Shown here piece by piece: positions 21,610 to 31,300 of a DNA stretch of 64,000 nucleotides. A program made the translations under genes and the position numbers. The DNA comes from Struthidea cinerea (lineage: Eukaryota > Chordata > Aves > Passeriformes > Corcoracidae): NCBI GenBank assembly GCA_013397865.1, contig VZTI01001178.1, forward strand, positions 531,946 to 595,945, written 5' to 3'. Positions within the stretch are counted from its first letter, which is position 1; each line of letters starts with the position of its first letter. The notes beneath the pieces are model-generated. The model did no database searches and was not told the origin of the DNA. It saw only the letters and a program-made list of their open reading frames with translations.

Positions 21610-23841
21610 GTGTGGAGCACCGCTGCACCTGAGAAGCCTCCGGAGCCCGCGCCTGGCTTTGCCTCCGAGAGCAGTTCCAGCACCCGCGGCTCCTCTTCCA
21701 TGCCCGTGGGCCACCAGAGCCACTTAGAAAAGCCTCGGGAGAGCACGAGGGCTCCCCCACTGCACCTGCGCTCTGAGTCCGTCCCCGCGCCCTCCTCCTA
21801 CAGCTTCACCCCGCCTGTGCCGCCCGTGAGGACGCTGGAGAGCAAGATCGCCGCGGCCATGCACTCCAACAACACGGACACCATCAACAACTCCAACTAC
21901 CACTCCTTCCTGGCCTCCTCCATGCTGGCGTCCTCAGTGGAGGAGGCGCTGCTGCCACCGCCGCCGCCACCCAAGCACGCGTCCCTGCAGCCGGTGTACG
22001 TGCCGCACCCCAAGCCAGAGAGCCTCCCTGAGCCCGTGGGGCCCGACGGCTACCTGCATGCCAAGCACCAGTACCGGCCTGAGAGCGTTCCTGCCCACGG
22101 CTACCACGGCAAGGCCGAGCAGCACCAGCCCTCCCCGCCCCGCCCGGAGCCGCCCATCGCCGTGGGCGCGCGCTACGGCTCCTATGGCACACAGGGCAAG
22201 GGCTCTGCCGCGGGCCTGCACCCCAAGCCCCGCGGCCGCACCGACTTCGTGTCCTCCGTGAGCCCCACGGGGCTGCGGGGCGCCGGTTACGCCGACGAGG
22301 CCCCCCCGTACCCCACCATCCGCAGGGTGCAGTCGCTGCACGTGCCCAGCCCGGCCGCCGCCGCCGCCATCCGCTCCGTGCCCATCTCCCGCACGGAGGT
22401 GCCCCCGGACGACGAGCCCGTGTACTGCCCGCGGCCCCTCTACCAGTACAAGCCATATCAGCCCCACTCCGACTACCACGTCACGCAGCTCCAGCCTTAC
22501 TTTGAGAACGGGCGGGTCCATTACCGCTACAGTCCTTACTCCAGCTCCTCCGGCTCCCCCTACTACACCGCGGCCGACGGGAGCTTCTACGACCTGGATC
22601 CCTACAGCACCGTGCGGGTGCGGCCCTTCCACGGCCTGCCCGGCCGCGAGTTCGGTCCCTACGCGTCCCGGCTGCAGGGCAAGGGGCTGTACCGCTACCC
22701 CAGCCTGGCCGCCTACCCCCGGGCAGGACTCCTCAACCACCTGGGCAAGGAGCACAGCTTCGTGAGCAGGGACGTGCCCCCCGCCCCGGACATCAAGCAC
22801 ATGTACATGTCCTGGGACCTGGAGGACATGGAGAAGTACCGCATGCAGTCCATCCGCCGCGAGAGCCGCACGCGCCAGAAGGTCAAAGGGCCCCTCATGT
22901 CCCAGTACGACAACGTGGCCCCACTGCTGCCGGACGAGCTGGGGGGCCTGGACGCCGTCCACCTGCGCAGCAAATCGGATCCCGGCAAGAGCGGGCTGCT
23001 CACGGTGGCCGAAGGGAAGGAGGGCAGGTACCCGGCCAAGGCGGCCACGCCTGAGGGGGACGAGCGTTACTATGGGCAGCACGCAGAGCCCGAGCTGGAC
23101 AGAGCCCACTACCACGGCGGGGGCTATGGGAACGGGCAGCCTGAGAAGCCGTCCCTGCCCCAGAAGCAGAGCAGCATCCGGAACAGGAAGATGCATGAGC
23201 CGGGCGGCAGCAGCAGCGAGCACAGGACGCATTTGCAGCAGGAAGTGAGCCATAGGCAGCCTTCCGAACCCAAAAACGGGCCCCCCTACCCCGAGTACAG
23301 GCCCAAGGGTGGCCCGGAGCCCTCCGAGCCCATGGGCTACCCGCACTCAGGCAGCAAGTACATCCCGGCCGGCCAGGAGACCCTGAGGCTGAACCACAAG
23401 GAGGGGAGGCTGGCAGAGGACAGACCAGACCTGGAGAGGCCCCGAGGCAGAGCATCCATGGAGAAGCACTCCAGAGACTGCTACAAGGAGGAGGAACACG
23501 CTGCCCCTCCCGTGGTGCCGCCGCCCAAGCCCGAGCGGAGCCACAGCCTCCGGATGCAGCACCCCGAGCCCATGGAGAGGGACTCTGCCCTGCTGTACCC
23601 CTACCAAACCCTGGGCAAGCGCCAAAGCGCGATGACTGTGGTGTCCCAGTACGATAATCTGGAGGATTACCATACCCTGCCTCAGCACCAAAGAGGGGGC
23701 TATGCTGGAGCGGGGGGCTTCGTGCCCCCCGGCTTCCCCCACGTGCACAGCAGAACTTACGCCACGGCGCTGGGGCAGGGAGCCTTCCTGCCCACAGAGC
23801 TGTGTCTGCAGAGGCCCGAGACAGAGGTGCACGTCGAGTGA
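21610..23841 (+). CDS. ARHGAP32: ARHGAP32 terminal coding exon
   Basis: This exon (2,232 bp including TGA at 23839-23841; acceptor ...CTGCAG at 21604-21609) encodes 743 residues. It starts VWSTAAPEKPPEP and continues with LHLRSESVPAP, a PPPPPP run at 21955-21972, IRRVQSLHVP, PISRTEVPPDDEPVYCPRP, LQPYFENGRVHYRYSPYSSS, SWDLEDMEKYRMQSIRRESR and RSKSDPGKSGLL, then the C-terminal TVVSQYDNLEDYHTLPQHQ and RTYATALGQGAFL. These blocks match human ARHGAP32 closely as recalled. The tail is disordered, Tyr- and Pro-rich, and in the family binds Src-family kinases, NMDA-receptor complexes, GABARAP and 14-3-3. RSKSDP (22966-22983) fits the phospho-dependent 14-3-3 site. The large antisense frame of 470 residues over this exon is a shadow of its GC bias. 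Confidence 0.96.
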   Translation: MWSTAAPEKPPEPAPGFASESSSSTRGSSSMPVGHQSHLEKPRESTRAPPLHLRSESVPAPSSYSFTPPVPPVRTLESKIAAAMHSNNTDTINNSNYHSFLASSMLASSVEEALLPPPPPPKHASLQPVYVPHPKPESLPEPVGPDGYLHAKHQYRPESVPAHGYHGKAEQHQPSPPRPEPPIAVGARYGSYGTQGKGSAAGLHPKPRGRTDFVSSVSPTGLRGAGYADEAPPYPTIRRVQSLHVPSPAAAAAIRSVPISRTEVPPDDEPVYCPRPLYQYKPYQPHSDYHVTQLQPYFENGRVHYRYSPYSSSSGSPYYTAADGSFYDLDPYSTVRVRPFHGLPGREFGPYASRLQGKGLYRYPSLAAYPRAGLLNHLGKEHSFVSRDVPPAPDIKHMYMSWDLEDMEKYRMQSIRRESRTRQKVKGPLMSQYDNVAPLLPDELGGLDAVHLRSKSDPGKSGLLTVAEGKEGRYPAKAATPEGDERYYGQHAEPELDRAHYHGGGYGNGQPEKPSLPQKQSSIRNRKMHEPGGSSSEHRTHLQQEVSHRQPSEPKNGPPYPEYRPKGGPEPSEPMGYPHSGSKYIPAGQETLRLNHKEGRLAEDRPDLERPRGRASMEKHSRDCYKEEEHAAPPVVPPPKPERSHSLRMQHPEPMERDSALLYPYQTLGKRQSAMTVVSQYDNLEDYHTLPQHQRGGYAGAGGFVPPGFPHVHSRTYATALGQGAFLPTELCLQRPETEVHVE

Positions 23842-23889
23842 GCTGGGGGGGACAAGGGATAGAGTCTAAGCAGCCTCTGCTGGACAGTG

Positions 23890-23896
23890 GACTGTT
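23890..23896 (+). promoter_or_regulatory. ARHGAP32: miR-132/212 seed match (GACTGTT)
   Basis: GACTGTT is the exact complement of bases 2-8 of miR-132/miR-212 (7mer-m8; the next base is T rather than A). It starts 49 nt after the stop codon. Repression of p250GAP by miR-132, leading to neurite and spine growth, is established in mammals, so a site at this position is expected to be functional. I saw no second GACTGTT in the UTR. Confidence 0.65.
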
Positions 23897-24616
23897 TTAT
23901 TTTTTCAGTGATGGAAAAAAGCCCCCCGACCCTGCCCCGGTGAGCAAAGCAAACCCCTCTCAACCTCCCCGGCCCCCACTCACTGTTTTTATGTAGTAGA
24001 GCTATAGATTTTCATGTAGTTTTGAGCCACCTGGGACAACAGGGCAGGCTGTTGGCACATAGGTGTTGCCAGAGGCCGGGCAGGGCTGACACAGAGGATG
24101 TTAGGGCAGGGAGGGAAGGAGTTTTCCCTTCCCAGACCTGACGCTGGCTGCTCCTCCCCATGCCCATGGTCCCATGCACGGTGGGCTGTGCACAATGGAC
24201 TGTGCCTGCAGCTCTCTCCTGCTGCAAACTGCCTGTCCCAGGCTGGCTCCCAGGAAAGGGACTCCCTGCCACACCGTGGAGGAACCAGCTCAGCCCCTTG
24301 GAGTTACACAGCGAGAGTGGGGCTGGGGGAAAGGCTCCCCAGGGATCCTCTCCTGGGTTAATGCTGAGGCCCTGCCTCTGCCGTGGGCATGGTGCACCCA
24401 CTGCAGCTGCTCCGAGGTGGGTGGGGGCCTGTTTTGACTTAAAGCCCGTGGAATAGGCTCGGAAGCCAGCTCAGAACAGGACTCACTTGTTACATTTCTT
24501 GCTTAACAAGCTGCTTCTGCCTACAAGGAGTCCAGTTCCTTCACATTTCTCTGTTGTAAGCAGAGGCCAGCTGCGGGAGCCACGTAGGGCAGGTTTGCAT
24601 TTCTCACACCAAAAGA

Positions 24617-24622
24617 AATAAA
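24617..24622 (+). terminator. ARHGAP32: Candidate proximal poly(A) signal AATAAA
   Basis: AATAAA about 0.78 kb after the stop codon, in an A-rich stretch. Use here would keep the miR-132 site but drop the distal Pumilio elements. There is no strong GT-rich downstream element, so use is uncertain. Confidence 0.3.
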
Positions 24623-25182
24623 ACACAAAACTACACCAAACCCTACCCCCAGAGCTGGGAACAGCACACCCATTCCATGCCAGTTCTTCCTCTTTGCTGC
24701 AAGGCTATCCGTGGCCCAGATGAGCTCATTCCATCCTGTGGCTGGCCAGACTGTGTCATCTCACTGCAAACAATACTAGAAAAATAGATTTTTAAGAAGT
24801 CTATAGCATTATGTAAATCAGAGCCCACCTTGCCAGCTGTGTGTGACAAGTTGTCTGCATGAGCAGCTGCCCTGGGCCAGGTCCTGCAGCAATTCCGTCA
24901 GGGAATGCTCCTGCTGAGCTTAAGCTGGAGCTCTCCAGGCTCTCTGCAGCCTCTGCGTTCCATGTTGGGCAGAGATCCCTGTGGAGTTGTGGCACACAGG
25001 GAGCGGTGCTGTGCCCAGGCGCAGCTCCCCCAGCACTCAGTGAGTAGGGACACAAGGCCAGTGCACTCTAAAATACACCAAAAACGGTGTCCAAGCTGTT
25101 GAAAAGCTCTGATATTGTAAAAACAGCCTGGCAGCCCCTCTTGCTGCCTCTCAGATTCCCCAGGACTCACACCCCCTGTACA

Positions 25183-25188
25183 AATAAA
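25183..25188 (+). terminator. ARHGAP32: Candidate internal poly(A) signal AATAAA
   Basis: AATAAA about 1.34 kb after the stop codon. Downstream GT content is modest. Confidence 0.3.
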
Positions 25189-25962
25189 GCACATCCATCC
25201 CATTAGGCAGGGCTTGCAAGCAATACTTGAGATTTAGGAGTTTTTAAATGTTCGCTGATAAATTCCAGGGCCATTCCTGTTCCGTGTGGTTGAAGAACTT
25301 CTCTACCTGTTTCGAATCCATAATGTTTTATGAAAAAACCTGGAAGTCCTGCAGTTAGCACACAGCTGCTTAGGTGGGGTTTTTTGAACAAAAAAGTTTC
25401 ATGGCTATTTTGGGACTTTTAAATCCTAAGGAAAACCTGCTTCTAGTTGCTGACTAGTCTGTAGCTGTTTGCTTCTTTTAACCTTGGAGCCTTGTCTGGG
25501 GCTGTTTCAGTAACTACCTTCCAGTTCTGTTTTATTGTGCAATGCTGGTGTTTTAAGCATTTTGTTTAGAAGAGTTCTCACATGTTATGGAACGAAATCT
25601 GGCAGTAGGGAAGAAGGAAGAAAAAAAAAAAAAGAGAAAAAAGCAGCACTGTGATCCAGGTTACCACAATCTCCTCATGAGGAATTCCCAGGTAGAGGGG
25701 TTGGGGTTTTTGGTGAGGGAATGCTTTTTGTAATGTTTTCTTTTAAGGAAAACAGACAGAACTACACACAAAGGGGCCACTGGGTGAGCCACGCTGTCTG
25801 CACTGGCGGGAGCTCCCAGGAAAGGCTGAGCTGCCCCAGTTCCTCGGGAGCCAGGCTGGATTATCTGTGCTCTCAGCAGAGCTGTCTTGTGCCAGGGCCA
25901 GGACCAGCCTCAGCCCCTGGTTACCTGCCAGGTCTCCGGTTGAAGCAGGGACAAGTGTTTGG

Positions 25963-26000
25963 TTCAGGCTATTTGGGATTCAGGCTATTTGGGATTCAGG
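25963..26000 (+). repeat. 2.4 copies of a 16-bp tandem unit in the 3'UTR
   Basis: TTCAGGCTATTTGGGA is repeated exactly at 25963-25978 and 25979-25994, followed by TTCAGG. Perfect identity suggests a recent duplication, a likely length polymorphism. Confidence 0.9.
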
Positions 26001-27633
26001 TAATGAGAGCTGCAGGTCCCACCTCTCTCTCTGTGAAAGCCTTAACTCCCCCCCCTGCCCCGCAGCCTCTCCCTCCCTCCGCCTGGGCCTTACGTCAGCC
26101 AGGACTATCCTGCCACTACGAGGGGCTGATCCCAGCTCCCGCTAATTGTAAGCGCCTCTGGATTTTCCTGCTCGAAGCCACAGTCTCCCTGTAGAGCCCA
26201 AGTGCCATCCCTGGACAGCCTCTGCTCCTCAGTGCTGTGCTGCTCCCGCCCGAGCCGGGCTCTCCCTGCGTTGTGTGAAGTGCCAGGTGCGAAGCACCCG
26301 CTCATCCCATCGCAAACAAACCTTTCCCAAAGGGCTTCTGGAAGTGCACACCTGTACCCTAACCCAGAGGGCTGCTGCAAAGAGCCTTTTGGGAACGAGA
26401 GGAAGAAGACAACAGTGACTCCCAGCCATCTCCCCCTAGGCACGCAGCCCCAGCCAGGTGTGCTCCAAGGGTGGAAGCTCTCCAAGAACCCAAACTCATG
26501 TCCAGCGCTGCTGAGCCACAGTACAGAATTCAAAAAGGTGAAGGCATCAGCTTTTCCCAGATAACACAGACCAACACCTTCTGTTGTTGCTCCTGCCCAT
26601 GGCTTCAGCATCCCGCACGATCCCGCCCCACCAAGCCATACAGTGAACTATGCAGTCCTGCTCCTGCTCTGGGCTCAGTCTGCTGGTCCTACAGAGAGTT
26701 CTACATCCTCATTAATCCCAAAACTCATAGGTGGGGTTGGAAGGGGTGTTGTGCATCAGAGCGAGGCAGGGAGGCGACACCAGGAGTCTTGGGTGGGTGA
26801 GCTGGAGGAAGGTGACAGCTGGGTCCTGTGTCCCAGCAGAAGAGTGGAGAGCAGGGGGACAGCAATGCAGATAATCCTCTAATCCAAGTGCAGTTGTGCT
26901 CGGGCTCAGTAATTCCTTGCCTAACCACGTCCCCACGAGGTGACAGCAGCTCTGTTCCTCAGCAGTTCCCTCACATGGGCACTGTCTGCACCTTCAGCTG
27001 CCACTCCCTCCATTTCCAGACGAGGGTCTCCCAGTGCACACAGGAATGGGGGTCCAGGAGTGTGCTCCAGCTCTGGATTTTCACCTCTGCTTTGGAGCAG
27101 GACGTGAGCCACAGGAGACCTTCCTTGGGAGGGGGAGTGCAGTCGGTGGGTGAGTAATGAGGACTTGGCCCCTGTGAAGTCTTACGTAAAGCATTAATTT
27201 CTGACTTTGCAGAGTCTTATCAGGTGATACCTATATGCATCTCTGAGAACACCCCCACAACTTTGTGCCTCTGTCTTTGCAGCGATCCCCCTGCCCTGCT
27301 CATCACTGGGGGGATCAGTAAGGATTGCACAGTGGTAGTAAGTTGCTACACAAAACCAAAACTGACTTGAAAGCGTCCTGTTCCTCTTTGAGCCCAGAAG
27401 GGACAGAACCTCAAGTGTGCTCTGCCATCCCCCAGGCTGTTGGCAGGGCATTGACTTGAGTGATGCGTTAAATGTCAGGAAATCTGGGTGAGAAGTCGTT
27501 TTCCTTCCTTTCGTTGCGGCGGCTTAGGCATGTTCCTGTTTTCCCAGGCCCCGGGTCTGGTGTGAAAGGCGTGGTGTGGTGTGAGCAAACACCACCGGTC
27601 CTCCTCGTGTGCAGAGTCCTGCCTCGTCCAGCT

Positions 27634-27661
27634 GGGGGGGAGGGAGGGGGGGAGAAAAGGG
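27634..27661 (+). other. G-run cluster, possible G-quadruplex
   Basis: The runs G7-A-G3-A-G7 are followed by AG, AAAA and G3. Four or more G-tracts separated by short loops lie on the sense strand of the 3'UTR, so the mRNA itself could fold. Confidence 0.55.
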
Positions 27662-27841
27662 TTGTTTTGCCGTTCATTTTCCTGCTGTAGAAGACTTGAT
27701 TTTTCTTTCCCTGAGCCGCATGAAAGAAACATCCCAGAAAGTCTTGGGTTACCTTTGGAGTTCCCTTCACTTTAATTTATAGAGTGTCTTTTTTTGTGAA
27801 CTGGTGTAAAATGTATATGCCGACAAGCTCATGTATTTTTA

Positions 27842-27887
27842 TGTAAATATTTTTTGTGGTTTCCCCACTTGCCCTTCTCTGTAAATA
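27842..27887 (+). promoter_or_regulatory. ARHGAP32: Paired Pumilio response elements (TGTAAATA)
   Basis: TGTAAATA occurs at 27842-27849 and again at 27880-27887, both matching the PUM1/2 consensus UGUANAUA. They lie in the T-rich final 200 nt of the UTR. Paired sites commonly act together in mRNA decay or localisation; function here is inferred from motif only. Confidence 0.5.
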
Positions 27888-27993
27888 CTTAGAATTCTCA
27901 TATTCTTCTCACCTTGTATGATGCAGATGTGGTTTTGTTTCTGTTTTTTATTTGTACTGTAATGCAACAATCCAGACTGAGGTGTCTTGTGGT

Positions 27994-27999
27994 ATTAAA
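27994..27999 (+). terminator. ARHGAP32: Distal poly(A) signal ATTAAA
   Basis: ATTAAA, the commonest variant signal, sits at the end of the T-rich terminal stretch of the 3'UTR. Cleavage is expected around 28010-28025. An AATAAA at 28283-28288, followed by a GT-rich stretch (ggctgtgtgggtgtcc), could be used as a longer alternative. Confidence 0.55.
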
Positions 28000-28282
28000 C
28001 AAAAGCAACAGTCCCACTGAGCTCACACTCAGATGTGCAACTTGACAGCATTAATCAAGCCAGGTTAAAAACTACTCTGGTGTGCCTGTGTGTATTTTTT
28101 CCTCTGCCTTGTTAATTAACAGTGTACTTAAAAAACCAAACAGGAAGAGCCAGCCTGGGGCTGTGCTTTGGAGGGAGGGATGCTGGCAGGCAGCTAAGGA
28201 TGAAGGAGGTGACTTTGAATTCCCATGCCAAGGCTTGGGCTTATCTGTGCCATTCCACCTGTGCCCATTGCTGCTTCCTAAC

Positions 28283-28288
28283 AATAAA
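28283..28288 (+). terminator. ARHGAP32: Alternative far-distal poly(A) signal AATAAA
   Basis: AATAAATAAA followed within 15 nt by a GT-rich element. Sequence-wise this is a stronger signal than 27994, so the true 3' end may lie near 28305. Confidence 0.4.
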
Positions 28289-28305
28289 TAAACCTGCCTG
28301 GGCTG

Positions 28306-31300
28306 TGTGGGTGTCCCTTTCCTCTCACCCAGCAGGACAGCACGAGCAGAAACAGCCTGGGCCTGGCACAGAAGGCACTGGGCAGATGAAGTCAGGACGA
28401 ACAGATGGCACGGGCCACCTCCGAGCTGGCTGGGAGGGATTCTGGGCACCACAGTAATACTGCTCATAGTTAATTAACAGCAAAAAGATTATTAAAGAAA
28501 GCAAATTTCAAACATTTTTAACACTCTAAGAAGGAATTCTCAGAGTCTTTTCATCCAGTAAATGTTACAGGGTTTAGAACTGCTGCCAGGAATAAAACCA
28601 GCCTAATCCTCCTCTCCTTGGAGGACAGGTGACCCCACTGCTCATGGACCTGTGGGGCAGGGGTGGCTCCTGCTGTGCAGTCCAGCTCTGCCCAGAGGCT
28701 TTGTGTGAACACAGCGGGGCTGCGTTAGGGCTTTGGAAATCTTGGCCTCATCTGCTCCCAAATCCTCCCTTTCCGGTCCATATCTGCTCATTAATGCACA
28801 CCCAAACTCGGTGCTGCCGTCCTTGTAGGGTTCCACCAGCAAACCCAGCAGCCCAGCCCTCCTGTCTGAGCCGGGAATTCCTGCTCTGCCAGAGCCAGGA
28901 CCAGGGGGCCTTGCAGAGCACCCTCCGTGCTCAGTGTCCCCCCTCTCGTGGGAGGACACCAGAGCTGCCCTCGGAGGGCAGGACATGACCAGGCTGACTT
29001 GGCAAATAAAAATCTTAAGTCCAGTAGACAAATTCACATCTTAACTAAAGTGTTGGTGGCTGCTCAGCCCGTTTTCTGCACACACAGCACACTGCCGAGA
29101 AGGGTGGGTAAATCTCTGCCAGGACACTCGGGCTGGGTGGGTAAAGGAAGAGCAGGAGGATGAACCCCAGGGGTGTTTCCTCAGGGAGCAGCCCCAGAGG
29201 TGACATCCACCTCCCCAGCTTGGCTTGGCCTGAAATGCTCCAAAAGCAGCACCACGGGCATTTCCTTTAATGCCTCCCAGATCCCAGTGAGCCCCGAATT
29301 CCAGGCCCGGGGTTCCACACGCCGGGAGAGGGCTCGGGGTGCAGCCAGTTCTCCAACCTCTGCTGTGAGGATAAACAGGATATGGAAACTCCATCCTCTC
29401 TGACAGCCTGTCCCGAGCAGCTGAGGTTTGTGGGCAGAGCAGGCTGAGGAAAAGGGAGAAGGAGGGATTTAAACTCTGCCGAAGGACTGGTGAAACCCGG
29501 GGCGCAAAATTTCTTTTCCTCCCGAGGAGTTTCCAGCAGGCAGCGCTGTTAGGCCGCCTCCGCCTCTCAAACCCGACCTGGCCGGCCGCTGAAAAGGATG
29601 ATGATGATGTTCTGTTCTAGCAGTTTCTGCTCGGGTTTCCAGCTCCTTGCGTCTAGGGGTGGGTTTCCTTTAAATTTTTTCATATCAGAGGAGATCTGCA
29701 GAGTGGTCAATGCCGGCAGCATCCTGAGGAGCATCCTGAGGAGCAGCCCCCTGTGAGCGCCCGGCCGAGCAGCCCCGCTCACCGCAGATCCTGAGCATCC
29801 CCACTGGGGAGGGACCTGCAGACCTCGGCAGCGCTCTGCTGCTCCCCAGAGCAGCCGCCGGCTGTTCAGGGCCCCGTCCCTAAGAAACACAACAATTTGT
29901 TCACTTCCACACTAAAAGTCATCCAAAACCAGCAACTGATGCTGGAAAAGCCGGGGAGATGCTCAGTCCTTCCTCCCTCCCTCCAGCTGGTGCACGGATG
30001 CCCTGCTACGATTCATGAGGAGCCCACAGAGCCAGAAGAGCCCCCAGCACCTGCCAGAGCAAGGCTTGGGCAAACACATCCCCAGCCATGCCGCGGCTGA
30101 GCCTCCCTTCCCCTTCCCTTCCTCCTTTCCCAAACCCAAGCCTGCATTTGTGTTCTCATCTTCCCATCCCCCAGGGGCTGAGGGGCCGGGCAGGGCAGGG
30201 GGACAGAGGTGACTCTGCCCCGGATCCCTCCAAGCTGGGAGCTGCTGGTGCCCCTCTCCAACAGGGCTTGACAGAAGTTTGGCAGCGTCACAGGAGCGGG
30301 GGAGGGATGCACGTCACACAAATCCCCTGGATTGGCATTCCTGGTGCAGGAGCTGCCTGCCAGCCCCTCCGGAGAGCTGTCACGGAGGGCAAGGATCCTG
30401 CCCAGGCACGGCCCGGGAGCGCCAGACCGGCCTCCTCTAAGGGAGAAATCGGGATGCGGGGCCAACAGCAACAACCAAAATGGATGGGAAAAGCAATCCT
30501 TTGTGCTCCTCTCATACTTCCCGGGGACAGCCGGAGCAAGCTCCCTGCTCCAGGGCTGTCCAGCCTCCTCCCACTCCTCCCTCGGGAAGAACAGAGAGGG
30601 CAAGGTCCTGCCCTTTGCTTTTCCTCTGCAAAAGCTTTAAGGTAGCTCTGTATCAGGAACTGTCACAGCAACACTCCCCTGCCCCTCTGCCATCGCTTCA
30701 TCGACCTTTCCTGAGGGGTTTCTGTTAATCCCGTGCCATCTGGGTGCTCAGACGCAGTAGGAGAAGTCAGGGGTGTTGGGAAGGGCTGAGGTGTCCCGAT
30801 GAAGGGATCCCCCCCTCCTGATAAAAGCTGGGGGCTGCTGAGCACACACAGAGTCGCTGCAGTGTCCTGTGGGGTGACCAAACCACACCCCCACACCTAA
30901 GGTCATTAATTCAAGAGGCAGCAGAGCCCAAACCAAAGGTGTGACCTGCAGAAAGCATCTCTGGAATAGGGAATGGGCTGTCCTGGAAAAAGGCTGGGCT
31001 TGGTGCATTTCACAGGGAAATTAAAGCCGCCTCAACTCCATCCCGTGCATCTTAATCCTTCCAGTTCCAGATCCTTCCTAGTGGGCCAAGGAAACTCACC
31101 AGCCTCAGACAGACACCTTGAGTCCAGACTGTGTCTGTGTTTTATGGTCAAACTGCAGGATAGGCTCCTCCAGGCTCTGCCCAGAGCTGCTGTCCCACCT
31201 GTCGTGACACAGACCCTGTTGTGCCACCCAGGGCCTGCCCAGCAGCACAGGGGGAGCTTCACTGCTCTGATTCCCTCACAAGCGGAAGAGGAAGATGGAT

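Larger units (their letters stand above)
1..28020 (+). other. ARHGAP32: ARHGAP32 gene body, 3' portion (11 coding exons and 3'UTR)
   Basis: Eleven exons on the + strand splice into one open frame that reads as the RhoGAP domain and C-terminal tail of ARHGAP32 (p250GAP, RICS, GRIT, PX-RICS). All introns are GT-AG and every exon phase matches the next. The frame gives about 1,654 residues, against roughly 1,700 expected from the RhoGAP start to the C terminus of the approximately 2,087-residue human protein (recalled, not searched). The family stimulates GTP hydrolysis on Rho, Rac and Cdc42, binds synaptic and adhesion partners, and in its PX isoform aids ER-to-Golgi transport of N-cadherin/beta-catenin. 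The 5' end, with the PX and SH3 domains, lies upstream of position 1. The 3' end is taken from the poly(A) signal at 27994. Confidence 0.93.
23842..28020 (+). other. ARHGAP32: ARHGAP32 3'UTR, about 4.2 kb
   Basis: The end is placed about 20 nt after the ATTAAA at 27994-27999, which follows a T-rich, low-GC stretch (27760-27990) typical of a vertebrate terminal UTR. AATAAA words at 24617-24622 and 25183-25188 could give shorter forms. No CR1 or LTR insertion is seen in the interval. Notable signals inside are a miR-132/212 seed match, a 16-bp tandem duplication, a G-run cluster and two Pumilio elements. The extent is inferred from signals, not from transcript data. Confidence 0.65.

Noticed and set aside
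21934..23346. 470-residue antisense open frame over the last ARHGAP32 exon
   Set aside because: It is a shadow of the GC-rich sense exon. The sense protein is clearly homologous to ARHGAP32 and the antisense reading is low-complexity Ala/Gly/Val.
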